From Prevotellaceae bacterium (GTDB taxonomy: Bacteria > Bacteroidota > Bacteroidia > Bacteroidales > Bacteroidaceae), in the NCBI GenBank assembly GCA_030523505.1, contig JAUNIK010000006.1, positions 8,357 to 19,811 of the forward strand: DNA of 11,455 nt. The letters run 5' to 3'. The translations under genes and the position numbers were made by a program. The notes under the pieces were generated by a model. It searched no databases and was not told the origin of the DNA. It saw only the letters and a list, made by a program, of their open reading frames with translations. The stretch's first letter is position 1; each line of letters starts with the position of its first letter. Shown here in pieces: positions 1 through 7,116 of the stretch.

Positions 1-1
1 T

Positions 2-538
2 CTGCCGATAATTGTTGTGTCTGCCCGTGTGGAGAACCATGAGCGATTGGAGGGCATTGAAGCCGGTGCAGAGGTGTATATCGGTAAACCGTTCATTGTC
101 GATGAACTGTTGCTTGTGGTGAAGAATACCCTTCGTCAGCGTGATCTCCTGCGTCGGAAGTTCAGAGGAGAGGTGACAGATACGCTAGTTGTGGAGAATA
201 TCTCTAATGAGGAGATGAACTTTGTGGAGTCGGTCAACAAACTTATCGATGAGAATCTGAGTTCGGGCGATGTGAACGGCAGTTTCCTCGCAGAGAAATG
301 CTGTATGTCGGTATCGACCCTCAACCGCCGAATGCGAAACCTCACGGGTATGCCTGTTGCGGTGTATATCCGTAGCAGGAGAATGTCGATAGCAAAGCGC
401 ATGCTTGTAGAGACCGACAAGCCTATCAGCGAGATAGAATGGATGTGTGGATTCAATACTGTTGGACATTTCTCACGACAGTTCCATCAGGAATTCGGTT
501 GCACACCAACGGCCTACCGCCAGCAGATGCAGAAATAA
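2..538 (+). CDS. C-terminal part of a response regulator with AraC-type DNA-binding domain (probable HTCS)
   Basis: This gene is cut by the left window edge; the frame is open from base 2 and 178 residues are visible. Residues 1-40 are the end of a receiver domain: a hydrophobic strand ending in Ser-Ala (the Thr/Ser switch position), then an acidic helix, then the conserved Lys29-Pro30 that closes the phospho-acceptor pocket. A linker follows. Residues about 82-176 form an AraC-type double helix-turn-helix, with the second-helix signature GFNTVGHFSRQFHQEFGCTP and an AYR end. Receiver followed by AraC HTH at the end of a protein is the usual layout of Bacteroidetes hybrid two-component sensors, which control polysaccharide utilisation loci. 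The sensor half is outside the window, so a stand-alone response regulator is also possible. The GTG at 17 lies inside the receiver and is not the start. A consensus promoter separates it from sufC, so it is probably unrelated to Fe-S biogenesis; its target is not visible. Confidence 0.9.
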   Translation: MPIIVVSARVENHERLEGIEAGAEVYIGKPFIVDELLLVVKNTLRQRDLLRRKFRGEVTDTLVVENISNEEMNFVESVNKLIDENLSSGDVNGSFLAEKCCMSVSTLNRRMRNLTGMPVAVYIRSRRMSIAKRMLVETDKPISEIEWMCGFNTVGHFSRQFHQEFGCTPTAYRQQMQK

Positions 539-570
539 AGGCGATTGGAGACAAAATCTCACGGTTTTCC

Positions 571-601
571 TTTGTATTGTGTCTTATTTGCAGTAACTTT
601 G
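571..601 (+). promoter_or_regulatory. Bacteroidetes-type promoter of sufCD
   Basis: TTTG at 571-574 is followed after 19 nt by TAACTTTG at 594-601. This matches the Bacteroidetes primary-sigma consensus (-33 TTTG, -7 TAnnTTTG). Transcription should start near 608, giving a leader of about 45 nt before the sufC ATG. The sequence TTTGCAGTAACTTTG (587-601) recurs exactly at the sufS promoter. Confidence 0.8.
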
Positions 602-610
602 TATGTTGAA

Positions 611-627
611 ATAGTACTTTGTACTAT
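611..627 (+). promoter_or_regulatory. Perfect palindrome at the sufC transcription start (candidate operator)
   Basis: ATAGTAC-TTT-GTACTAT is a perfect 7-bp inverted repeat with a 3-bp centre. It begins 10 nt after the -7 element, so it would cover about +4 to +20 of the transcript. A repressor bound here would block initiation or clearance. It could instead be a small 5' hairpin in the mRNA. It does not resemble the classic E. coli IscR sites. Function is inferred only from position and symmetry. Confidence 0.45.
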
Positions 628-654
628 CCGTTTATAAAATAATAAGAAAAGAAA

Positions 655-1407
655 ATGCTTGAAATAAAGAATCTTCACGCCAAAATCGGTGATAAGGAAA
701 TATTGCGTGGCATCAATCTCACTATCGGTGATGGTGAGGTGCATGCTATTATGGGACCTAACGGTTCGGGAAAGTCAACTCTCAGTGCAGTGCTCGTAGG
801 CAATCCGCTTTATGAGGTTACTGAGGGCGAGGCATGGTATAACGGAAAGAACCTTCTTGAAATGAAACCCGAGGACCGTGCTCACGAGGGATTGTTCCTC
901 TCGTTCCAGTATCCAGTGGAGATTCCTGGTGTTAGCATGACCAATTTCATGCGTGCTGCCATCAACGAGAAGCGTAAGTATCAGGGCTTGGAGCCAATGA
1001 ATGCAAGCGACTTCATGAAACTCATGCGTGAGAAGCGAAAGATTGTGGAACTCGACACAAAACTCGCCAACCGTTCTGTGAACGAGGGATTCTCTGGCGG
1101 TGAGAAGAAGCGCAACGAGATATTCCAAATGGCTATGCTCGAACCGACACTCTCCATCCTCGATGAGACCGATTCTGGTCTCGACGTAGATGCAATGCGT
1201 ATTGTGGCTGAGGGTGTCAACAAACTCCGCACCGACAAGACTTCTACTATCGTTATCACTCATTACGACCGTCTGTTGGAAATGATTCGCCCACAGTATG
1301 TGCATGTGCTCTATAAGGGTAGAATTGTGAAGACTGCCGGTCCTGAACTGGCTAACGAGATTCAGGAGCGTGGATTTGACTGGATAAAAGCTGAGGTAGA
1401 GGAGTAA
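655..1407 (+). CDS. sufC: SufC, ATPase of the SUF Fe-S cluster assembly complex
   Basis: SufC is the cytoplasmic ABC-type ATPase that works with SufB and SufD in building Fe-S clusters. The 250-residue protein has the normal family length. Walker A is GPNGSGKST (34-42), the Q-loop Gln is at 85 in FQYP, the SufC-type signature FSGGEKKRNEI starts at 146, Walker B with catalytic Glu is LSILDE (about 167-171), and the switch His is 203 in ITHYDRLL. The FSGGEKK and DETDSGLDVDA stretches are characteristic of SufC rather than of transport ATPases. The start at 655 follows an A-rich leader without a Shine-Dalgarno sequence, as is usual in Bacteroidetes. It is the first gene of its transcript and ends one base before sufD. 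SufB, often the gene before sufC in related genomes, is not here. Confidence 0.97.
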   Translation: MLEIKNLHAKIGDKEILRGINLTIGDGEVHAIMGPNGSGKSTLSAVLVGNPLYEVTEGEAWYNGKNLLEMKPEDRAHEGLFLSFQYPVEIPGVSMTNFMRAAINEKRKYQGLEPMNASDFMKLMREKRKIVELDTKLANRSVNEGFSGGEKKRNEIFQMAMLEPTLSILDETDSGLDVDAMRIVAEGVNKLRTDKTSTIVITHYDRLLEMIRPQYVHVLYKGRIVKTAGPELANEIQERGFDWIKAEVEE

Positions 1408-1408
1408 A

Positions 1409-2755
1409 ATGGAATCTGTGAAGCAATATATAGATTTGTACGAGGGCTGTCGCAAGATGATATGCGACCACAGTGCCGAGGTTCTCAATGCAGAGCGTGA
1501 TGCTGCATTCGAAACGTTCCGCACCGTTGGTCTGCCTACTCGTAAAGTTGAGCGCTACAAGTACACCAACCTTGAAGAGGTGTTTGCTCCTGACTATGGT
1601 GTCAACCTCAACCGCCTTGCCATTCCTGTCAACCCTTACGATGCCTTCAAATGTGACGTGCCAAACCTGAGCACTTCGCTCTATTTTGTTGTCAACGACC
1701 GTTTCTACTCTGATGCACTACCAAAGACGTCGCTGCCGGAGGGTGTCATTGTCGATTCGTTGTACAAGGTGGCTAAGGAACAGCCGGAACTTGTATCGAA
1801 GTATTACAACCGCTTGGCTAAGAATGAGAAGGTTGGAGGAGAGGTTGCCCTCAATACAATGCTGGCGCAAGACGGACTGTTCGTTTATGTTCCGAAGAAT
1901 GTACATGTGGATCGTGCTATTCAGGTCATCAACATACTGCGCTCTGATGTCGATCTGATGATCAACCGCCGTGTTCTCATCGTACTAGAGGAGGGTGCCG
2001 ACATCAAACTGTTGTTCTGCGACCATGCCGCTGATGACAAGGAATTCCTTGCCACACAGGTTGTCGAGGTATATGTCGGGGAGAATGCCTCGCTCGATAT
2101 GTACAGCCTCGAAGAGACTCATGTGAAGAACCGTCTCGTCAGCAACACATTTGTGGAGCAGCAGCGTTCATCGCGCCTCAATCATAGTGTTGTAACCCTC
2201 CATAACGGTTTCACTCGCAACACTCTTGATGTTGTGTTCCGTGGCGAAGGGGCAGAATGCTGGAGCAATGGCTGTGTCATTGCCGATAAGGAGCAGCATG
2301 TTGACAATAACACCGTCATCGACCATGCCGTTGGTCACTGCGAGAGTCATGAACTCTACAAATATGTACTCAACGACAAGTCGGTGGGAGCTTTCGCCGG
2401 TCGTGTCCTTGTACGCAAGGATGCACAGAAGACAACCTCGGCTATGACCAACCAGAATCTCTGTGCTACCAAGGAAGCCCGTATGTACACACAGCCGATG
2501 CTTGAGATCTATGCTGATGATGTGAAGTGTGCCCACGGCTCAACTGTTGGTCAGCTCAACGATGCTGCGCTGTTCTATATGCGTCAGCGAGGAATATCTC
2601 TCAATGAAGCGAAACTCCTTTTGCAGTTTGCTTTCGTTGGTGAGGTAATCGACCAGATACGTCTCGAACCATTGCGTGACCGTCTGCATTATCTTGTTGA
2701 GAAGCGTTTCCGTGGCGAGCTCAACAAATGCGAAGGCTGCAAACTTTGCCGATAA
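1409..2755 (+). CDS. sufD: SufD, scaffold subunit of the SUF complex
   Basis: SufD pairs with SufB and SufC to form the SufBC2D scaffold in the cytoplasm. The protein has 448 residues. The central part (about 170-400) is the repetitive beta-helix core typical of the SufB/SufD family, and the conserved C-terminal block is seen as DVKCAHGSTVGQLNDAALFY (371-390), in which His376 corresponds to the functionally important SufD histidine. The helical end reads FVGEVIDQI. An unusual feature is the last eight residues, CEGCKLCR, which place cysteines at 441, 444 and 447 (CxxCxxC); E. coli SufD is shorter and, as far as I recall, lacks this tail. The ATG starts one base after the sufC stop, so the two are translationally close. 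An intrinsic terminator follows directly, so sufS is not read from this transcript by default. Assignment as SufD rather than SufB rests on length, the His block and its place after sufC. Confidence 0.95.
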   Translation: MESVKQYIDLYEGCRKMICDHSAEVLNAERDAAFETFRTVGLPTRKVERYKYTNLEEVFAPDYGVNLNRLAIPVNPYDAFKCDVPNLSTSLYFVVNDRFYSDALPKTSLPEGVIVDSLYKVAKEQPELVSKYYNRLAKNEKVGGEVALNTMLAQDGLFVYVPKNVHVDRAIQVINILRSDVDLMINRRVLIVLEEGADIKLLFCDHAADDKEFLATQVVEVYVGENASLDMYSLEETHVKNRLVSNTFVEQQRSSRLNHSVVTLHNGFTRNTLDVVFRGEGAECWSNGCVIADKEQHVDNNTVIDHAVGHCESHELYKYVLNDKSVGAFAGRVLVRKDAQKTTSAMTNQNLCATKEARMYTQPMLEIYADDVKCAHGSTVGQLNDAALFYMRQRGISLNEAKLLLQFAFVGEVIDQIRLEPLRDRLHYLVEKRFRGELNKCEGCKLCR

Positions 2756-2791
2756 AGGAGCCCCTCTTTAGTGGGGCTCTTTTGTTTTTTT
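2754..2791 (+). terminator. Intrinsic terminator after sufD
   Basis: GAGCCCC (2758-2764) pairs perfectly with GGGGCTC (2773-2779) around an 8-nt loop. The stem extends outward through A/T pairs into the sufD stop codon. It is followed by TTTTGTTTTTTT. This is a textbook Rho-independent terminator and separates sufCD from the oxidoreductase module. Confidence 0.92.
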
Positions 2792-2842
2792 ACCAATTGC
2801 TACCTGTTTTTTACGTTCTGCTATGAGTTTTTACGATAATTG

Positions 2843-2874
2843 CTTGCAATAGCAATTTTATTTTTTTATTTTTG
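2843..2874 (+). promoter_or_regulatory. Probable promoter of the oxidoreductase-DUF1080 operon
   Basis: TATTTTTG (2867-2874) fits the -7 consensus TAnnTTTG. CTTG at 2843-2846, 20 nt upstream, is a one-mismatch -33 element. The -33 box lies in a short inverted repeat, ATTGC-TT-GCAAT (2839-2850). The predicted leader is about 40 nt to the ATG at 2919. The run of T residues makes chance matches easier, so confidence is moderate. Confidence 0.6.
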
Positions 2875-2918
2875 TGGTGGAAATAGTTGAACTAAAACCT
2901 AAATATTAAATAAAGCGT

Positions 2919-4199
2919 ATGAAAAGAAGAAGTTTCTTGAAGGCCAGTGGTGCCCTTGCTGCGTTTACCATCGTGCCACGCCACGTGTTGGGTGGTAATG
3001 GTTTTGTGGCTCCAAGCGACCAGCTGACGAAAGGAATCATTGGTGTTGGTGGCATGGGACTGGGCCATTTCTCGTATGGAAAGACTCGCTGTATTGCTAT
3101 CTGTGATGTTGACAAAAACCATCTTGAGAGTGCACGCCAGTTGGCTGGTAAACTCCACGAAGAAGGCCGTAATGTTGATGCCGATCTCAAACTCTATTCC
3201 GATTGGCGTGAACTCATTGCCAATCCAAGTATCGATGTTGTGCATATCGCTACTCCTCCTCATTGGCACGCCCTGATGTCTATCGAGGCTGCAAAGGCTG
3301 GAAAGGATATATGGTGTGAGAAACCAATGACACGAACCATCGGCGAGGGTAAGCGTGTGAAGGAGGCTGTGGAGCGCTACAACAGAGTGTTCCGTCTGAA
3401 CACCTGGTTCCGTTTCACTGACAACTTCTACGGTCTGGGCTCTACCGTTGCTCCTTTGAAGAAACTTGTTCAGAGTGGCCTTCTCGGATGGCCTCTGAAG
3501 GTTACCATCTCTAAGCATACAGGTTTCGACTGGAAGTTCTATTGGGTAGGCAAGGAACATCTCGACCCAATGCCTGTACCTGCTGAACTCGACTATAACA
3601 TGTGGCTCGGTCCTGCTCCTTACAAACCTTACAATCCTCATCGTGTTCACCAGACATTCCGTGGATACTGGGACTATGACGGTGGTGGTCTGACCGATAT
3701 GGGACAGCACTATATGGACCCTGTGCAGTATATCCTCGGCAAGGATAACGAGTCGCCGGTGAAGGTGGAGGTCGATGCTCCTCAGCAGCATCCTGATGCA
3801 GTTGGTACATGGCGTGAGATAAAGTACACCTACGCTGATGGTTGCCAGATCATCCTCTGGGGTGGCGATTATGGCGATCCTGATGCTCCTTATATCTCTG
3901 GTCCTAACGGAAATGTATATAACAACTTCGTTTGCGATATCCCTGACTGGCAGCATAAGCTTGCTGAATTCCCTGATCCGCTTCCTCAGAACACCGACTT
4001 CGACGAGTGTATCCGCACACGCCAGAAGTTCGCCCTTAACGAGGACAACGGAAACCGCTCCGCAACACTTGTCAATATGGGTGCTGTGGCTCTGCAGCTC
4101 AACCGTACTCTCCATTTCGATTCCGACAAGATGGAGTTCATCAACGATGATGCTGCCAATGCTCTCGTTTATCAGGAAGAACGTCAAGGATGGAAATAA
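2919..4199 (+). CDS. Gfo/Idh/MocA family oxidoreductase with an RR-type signal
   Basis: This 426-residue protein is an NAD(P)-dependent sugar or glycoside dehydrogenase of the Gfo/Idh/MocA family. The Rossmann glycine motif is GIIGVGGMGLGHF (39-51), the cofactor-binding acidic strand ends at ICDVD (61-65), and the family Glu-Lys-Pro motif is CEKPMTRT (133-140) with catalytic Lys135. The C-terminal substrate domain shows WDYDGGGLTDMGQHYMDPVQ (251-270), in which Asp260 and His264 fit the usual active-site pattern. The N-terminus MKRRSFLKASGALAAF has the RRxFLK pattern of a twin-arginine signal, so a folded, cofactor-loaded enzyme may be exported. The gene is 14 nt upstream of the DUF1080 gene. 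Family precedent (C3 oxidation of glycosides before cleavage by DUF1080 proteins in gut Bacteroides) suggests it makes a 3-keto glycoside; the actual substrate is not visible. The long antisense reading frame here is a codon shadow. Confidence 0.93.
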   Translation: MKRRSFLKASGALAAFTIVPRHVLGGNGFVAPSDQLTKGIIGVGGMGLGHFSYGKTRCIAICDVDKNHLESARQLAGKLHEEGRNVDADLKLYSDWRELIANPSIDVVHIATPPHWHALMSIEAAKAGKDIWCEKPMTRTIGEGKRVKEAVERYNRVFRLNTWFRFTDNFYGLGSTVAPLKKLVQSGLLGWPLKVTISKHTGFDWKFYWVGKEHLDPMPVPAELDYNMWLGPAPYKPYNPHRVHQTFRGYWDYDGGGLTDMGQHYMDPVQYILGKDNESPVKVEVDAPQQHPDAVGTWREIKYTYADGCQIILWGGDYGDPDAPYISGPNGNVYNNFVCDIPDWQHKLAEFPDPLPQNTDFDECIRTRQKFALNEDNGNRSATLVNMGAVALQLNRTLHFDSDKMEFINDDAANALVYQEERQGWK

Positions 4200-4200
4200 A

Positions 4201-4206
4201 AGGAGG
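4201..4206 (+). promoter_or_regulatory. Strong Shine-Dalgarno site that fixes the DUF1080 gene start
   Basis: AGGAGG lies 7 nt before the ATG at 4214 and 1 nt after the upstream stop codon. This is unusual for Bacteroidetes, where leaders are normally A-rich without such a site. It supports the start at 4214 over the in-frame ATG at 4190, which would overlap the oxidoreductase gene and add eight hydrophilic residues in front of the signal peptide. Confidence 0.75.
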
Positions 4207-4213
4207 ACAGATT

Positions 4214-6781
4214 ATGAAGACATTAAGAAATACTATATTGCTGGTTCTGCTTCTTGCCGGAACCGTTGCTTTTGCTCAGCCGTTGAACCGCAAGGCTGAT
4301 ACAAAGATTGTGGATGCCCTCAACCAGTTGCCTGCCGACAATGTTGCTCTCTACAATCGTCTTATGAGCGACATCGAATCTACGGGCACTGATGGTGTGG
4401 AGATGCTCATCGCCATGCTGGAGCGTAATGATGAGAGTCGCACAAAAGTAGAATATGCCCTCGATGCCTTTGGCGCATGGGCTGGTAATGCCAATTTTGA
4501 TGCTGCACAGCGCGAGGCTCTGAAAGCCACTCTCCAGAAGCATATCGATATCATCAACAGCCGTCTCTCTGGTGATGTGGCACAAGACTGCGCTCAGCAT
4601 CCTTGGGATGTCACCAATCGTGAGATGCTTGTGCGTATGCTCCGCAATATCAAGGGATTCACACCTAATGCTGTTGCTGTTTCGCCAAACGTGGATGCAG
4701 CACAGGCTGGTTTGAAGAAGACTCTCAAAAGCAAATCGCGCTTGGTGCGAATGGAGGCTGTCAATATCATCAACACCTATGGCAATCGTGCACAGAAGGC
4801 TACCGCTCTTGCCGAGGCTACAGCGATGCTTCCTAAGTTGACCGATGATGCAAAGTTGGATATCCTCTACTGGCTCGCCACCAATCCTGACGAGGCTGAT
4901 ACCGCACCAGTGAAGGCTCTTCTTGCAAGCAAGAACCCAGAGGTGGTGAACCAGGCCGCATGGACCCTCACTCGTATTGGCAAGGCTGAGGATATGGGCG
5001 CTGTGGCAGCATTGCTCAACAGTGCTGATGCTGATAAAGTGGCTTTGGCAAATGCATGTCTGCGTTGCTATCCAGGCGATGTGACATCACTCCTCACCAA
5101 CGAATTCGCTGGCAATGAGACTGCCGCTTCTATCATCTCTCATCGTAAAGGCACTGATGTTCCTGTCGTTGAACTCACCCCATTCGAGAAAGCCATCACC
5201 TCTATCAAGCGTAACATCCCTGGTGCACAGCGCCTGTTGAAGTTGCGTGAGGCAATGAAGTTGGCAACATCTACTGAAGAGAAGGAGAAGGTATTGGCTC
5301 TCGTGGCTCGTACTAATGTTCTTCCTGCAGTGTTCTACTGTGGCGAATATCTTGATAATGCTGAGACACAGCAGGCTGCCGCACAGGCTATCCGTGTACT
5401 CACTTCTGGACATAACGAGATGAACGGTCCTGAAGTAGTTGCTCTCATGAAGCGCGCCAAGGATGTCATCACTGGTGGCGATGCCGACTATCAGCGCACA
5501 GAGATACAGCAGCAGTTGGATAAGTTGGCTAACGAGGATGGTGGATTCGTGTCATTGTTCAATGGCAAGGATCTCACAGGTTGGAAGGGCCTCCTCGAAG
5601 CTCCTTACGACAATCCTCATAAGCGTGCGACTCTCAAGGAGAAGCAGCTCAACGAGCTCCAGCAGCAGGCTGACGAACTGATGGCAAAGACTTGGTCGGT
5701 CGAGGATGGCGTGATCCGTTTCAACGGTCAGGGTCGCAGCCTCTGCACTGAGAAGAAATACGGCAATTTTGAGATGTATGTCGATTGGCGCTTGTTGCCT
5801 GGCGCAGAGCCGGATGCTGGCATCTATCTCCGTGGCTGTCCACAGGTACAGATTTGGGATACAGCTCGCACAAACGTTGGCGCGGAGGTTGGCTCAGGTG
5901 GCTTGTACAACAACCAGACTCATCGCAGTACTCCTCTCTGCGTTGCCGATAACGCTGTTGGCGAGTGGAACTCATTCTTTATCCGTATGGTCGATGAGTG
6001 CGTGACAGTATATCTCAATGGCAAACTCGTTGTTGACAATGTTCTTATGGAGAACTACTGGGATCGTTCGCTTCCTCTGATGCTTAAGGAGCAGATTGAG
6101 TTGCAGGCACACGGTTCGGTTGTTGAATACCGTGACATCTATATCCACGAACTCCCACAGGCTGTACCTGTTCAGCTCTCTGCAAAGGAGAAGAAGGAAG
6201 GTTTCAAACTGTTGTTCGATGGTACCAACCTCTCTAATTTCCAGGGTGACTTCGTGAACTACCGTGCCGAGGATGGCTGCATCTATGTGAAGCCTCGCGG
6301 TAATGGTTTCGGCAACCTATACACCAAGGAGGAATACCAAGACTTCATCTTCCGTTTCGAGTTCAAGCTTACCCCTGGTGCCAACAATGGTATCGGTGTT
6401 CGTGCCGAGATGGGCAAGGATGCTGCTTACTATGGAATGGAGATTCAGGTGCTCGACCATTACAACGATATCTACCAGCCTGATCTGCGCGACTATCAGT
6501 ATCACGGTTCTGTATATGGCATCATCCCAACCCAGAACCGTGACTGCCTGAAACCAGTAGGCGAGTGGAACGAGGAAGAGATTTATATAAAAGGTACGCA
6601 CGTGCGCGTGACCCTAAACGGAACTGTTATCACCGAGGGTGATATCAAGGAAGCAACCAAGGATGGCACTTATGATCATAATGAACATCCGGGTCTCTTC
6701 AACCAGACCGGCTATATCGGTTTCCTCGGCCATGGATCAGAACTCTGGTTCCGCAATGTCCGCGTAAAGCGTCTGAAGTAG
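4214..6781 (+). CDS. Secreted helical-repeat protein with two DUF1080 (3-keto-disaccharide hydrolase) domains
   Basis: The protein has 855 residues from the ATG at 4214. Residues 1-22 form a Sec signal peptide ending VAFA before a Gln, a common Bacteroidetes cleavage context. Residues about 25-435 are Ala/Leu-rich helices with HEAT-like spacing, for example PEVVNQAAWTLTRIGKAEDM. Two DUF1080 (PF06439) domains follow. The first (about 444-647) has SLFNGKDLTGWKG, then WSVEDGVIRF, DAGIYLRGCPQVQIWD and GSGGLYNN. The second (about 662-853) has LLFDGTNLSNF, NNGIGVRAE, MEIQVLDHYND, HGSVYGI and FLGHGSELWFRNVRVK. Each is a concanavalin-like beta sandwich. Family members cleave 3-keto glycosides made by Gfo/Idh/MocA enzymes, and the gene is directly downstream of one, so the pair is probably one pathway. 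Both domains look complete; whether both are catalytic or one binds sugar cannot be told. No clear terminator follows. Confidence 0.92.
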   Translation: MKTLRNTILLVLLLAGTVAFAQPLNRKADTKIVDALNQLPADNVALYNRLMSDIESTGTDGVEMLIAMLERNDESRTKVEYALDAFGAWAGNANFDAAQREALKATLQKHIDIINSRLSGDVAQDCAQHPWDVTNREMLVRMLRNIKGFTPNAVAVSPNVDAAQAGLKKTLKSKSRLVRMEAVNIINTYGNRAQKATALAEATAMLPKLTDDAKLDILYWLATNPDEADTAPVKALLASKNPEVVNQAAWTLTRIGKAEDMGAVAALLNSADADKVALANACLRCYPGDVTSLLTNEFAGNETAASIISHRKGTDVPVVELTPFEKAITSIKRNIPGAQRLLKLREAMKLATSTEEKEKVLALVARTNVLPAVFYCGEYLDNAETQQAAAQAIRVLTSGHNEMNGPEVVALMKRAKDVITGGDADYQRTEIQQQLDKLANEDGGFVSLFNGKDLTGWKGLLEAPYDNPHKRATLKEKQLNELQQQADELMAKTWSVEDGVIRFNGQGRSLCTEKKYGNFEMYVDWRLLPGAEPDAGIYLRGCPQVQIWDTARTNVGAEVGSGGLYNNQTHRSTPLCVADNAVGEWNSFFIRMVDECVTVYLNGKLVVDNVLMENYWDRSLPLMLKEQIELQAHGSVVEYRDIYIHELPQAVPVQLSAKEKKEGFKLLFDGTNLSNFQGDFVNYRAEDGCIYVKPRGNGFGNLYTKEEYQDFIFRFEFKLTPGANNGIGVRAEMGKDAAYYGMEIQVLDHYNDIYQPDLRDYQYHGSVYGIIPTQNRDCLKPVGEWNEEEIYIKGTHVRVTLNGTVITEGDIKEATKDGTYDHNEHPGLFNQTGYIGFLGHGSELWFRNVRVKRLK

Positions 6782-6797
6782 TACGTTGATAAAAAAT

Positions 6798-6815
6798 CGT
6801 TACCGTTACCGTTAA
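6798..6815 (+). repeat. Short hexamer tandem repeat after the DUF1080 gene
   Basis: CGTTAC occurs twice and is followed by CGTTAA, three units in a row. It lies 16 nt after the DUF1080 stop and is followed by a run of seven C residues (6820-6826). No hairpin or ORF involves it. It may be a simple slippage repeat; nothing suggests a function. The stretch 6782-6899 holds nothing else that I can recognise. Confidence 0.5.
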
Positions 6816-6899
6816 TTTACCCCCCCTGTTAAAAAATATTAATTTCCATACAAAAAAGAAAGGAAAATTGTAAATAGTCTGTTGTTTACGGCCTGAAAA

Positions 6900-6931
6900 C
6901 TTGCAAAATAATAGTTTTTATGTTATCTTTG
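6900..6931 (+). promoter_or_regulatory. Consensus promoter in front of a gene-free stretch
   Basis: TATCTTTG (6924-6931) is a perfect -7 element. CTTG (6900-6903), 20 nt upstream, is a one-mismatch -33 element. Transcription should start near 6938. No ORF of useful length follows before a terminator at 7067, so this promoter appears to drive a small RNA rather than sufS, which has its own promoter at 7164-7195. Confidence 0.68.
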
Positions 6932-6937
6932 CAGTGA

Positions 6938-7097
6938 AATAAATAGTTTAATCTTTTCAAAAGTCCAACAAAACAGGCATAGACTTCCTATATTACGTTT
7001 CCGTTCCCAGAGAATGGGGTTATTTTATCACTACTAGAATTTTTACTTCATACTGGAGTATAGATTATGGGCAGCATGTGAATGTTGCCCATTTTTG
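6938..7097 (+). ncRNA. Candidate small non-coding RNA of about 160 nt
   Basis: The interval lies between a consensus promoter and a strong intrinsic terminator and contains no credible coding sequence. Visible structure includes a hairpin at 7005-7019 (TTCCCA... pairing with TGGGG around a short purine loop), a weak 4-bp hairpin at 7050-7061 (ATAC-TGGA-GTAT), and the terminal hairpin at 7067-7092. The 5' part (6938-7000) is A-rich and appears single-stranded. I see no SRP, tmRNA, RNase P or 6S signature, though I cannot exclude a divergent 6S-like RNA. It could alternatively be an attenuated leader of sufS, but the separate sufS promoter argues against that. Start is estimated from the promoter, end from the T-run. 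Confidence 0.55.
7067..7096 (+). terminator. Intrinsic terminator with GNRA tetraloop
   Basis: ATGGGCAGCAT (7067-7077) pairs with ATGTTGCCCAT (7082-7092) over 11 bp with one G-U pair. The loop is GTGA, a GNRA-type tetraloop, and the stem ends in TTTTT. It ends the candidate small RNA. Confidence 0.82.
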
Positions 7098-7116
7098 ATG
7101 CTACCAACCAGTCTGC

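Noticed and set aside
547..559. Terminator for the regulator gene (GAGA-CAAAA-TCTC)
   Set aside because: The stem has only 4 bp and no proper T-run follows; it is too weak to call.
2892..4187. A 431-residue open frame antisense to the oxidoreductase gene
   Set aside because: It lies wholly opposite a gene with clear family motifs, its translation has no recognisable domain, and long antisense frames are expected here from codon bias. The same holds for the frames opposite sufC (775-1524), sufS (7497-8246) and the plus frame inside the GH30 gene (9431-10237).
4190..4213. Upstream in-frame ATG for the DUF1080 protein
   Set aside because: It overlaps the previous gene, precedes the strong Shine-Dalgarno site and puts polar residues before the signal peptide. 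The ATG at 4214 fits better.
7014..7037. Seven-codon ORF (MGLFYHY) before the terminator at 7067, as an attenuator leader peptide
   Set aside because: Too short to judge, no ribosome site, and sufS has its own promoter after the terminator, so there is no downstream gene for it to control.
6938..7097. Known housekeeping RNA (SRP RNA, tmRNA, RNase P RNA, 6S)
   Set aside because: I see no SRP GGAAG/GCAGC apical motif, no tRNA-like ends, no RNase P core, and the ends do not pair into the long closing stem expected of 6S. A divergent member cannot be fully excluded by eye.
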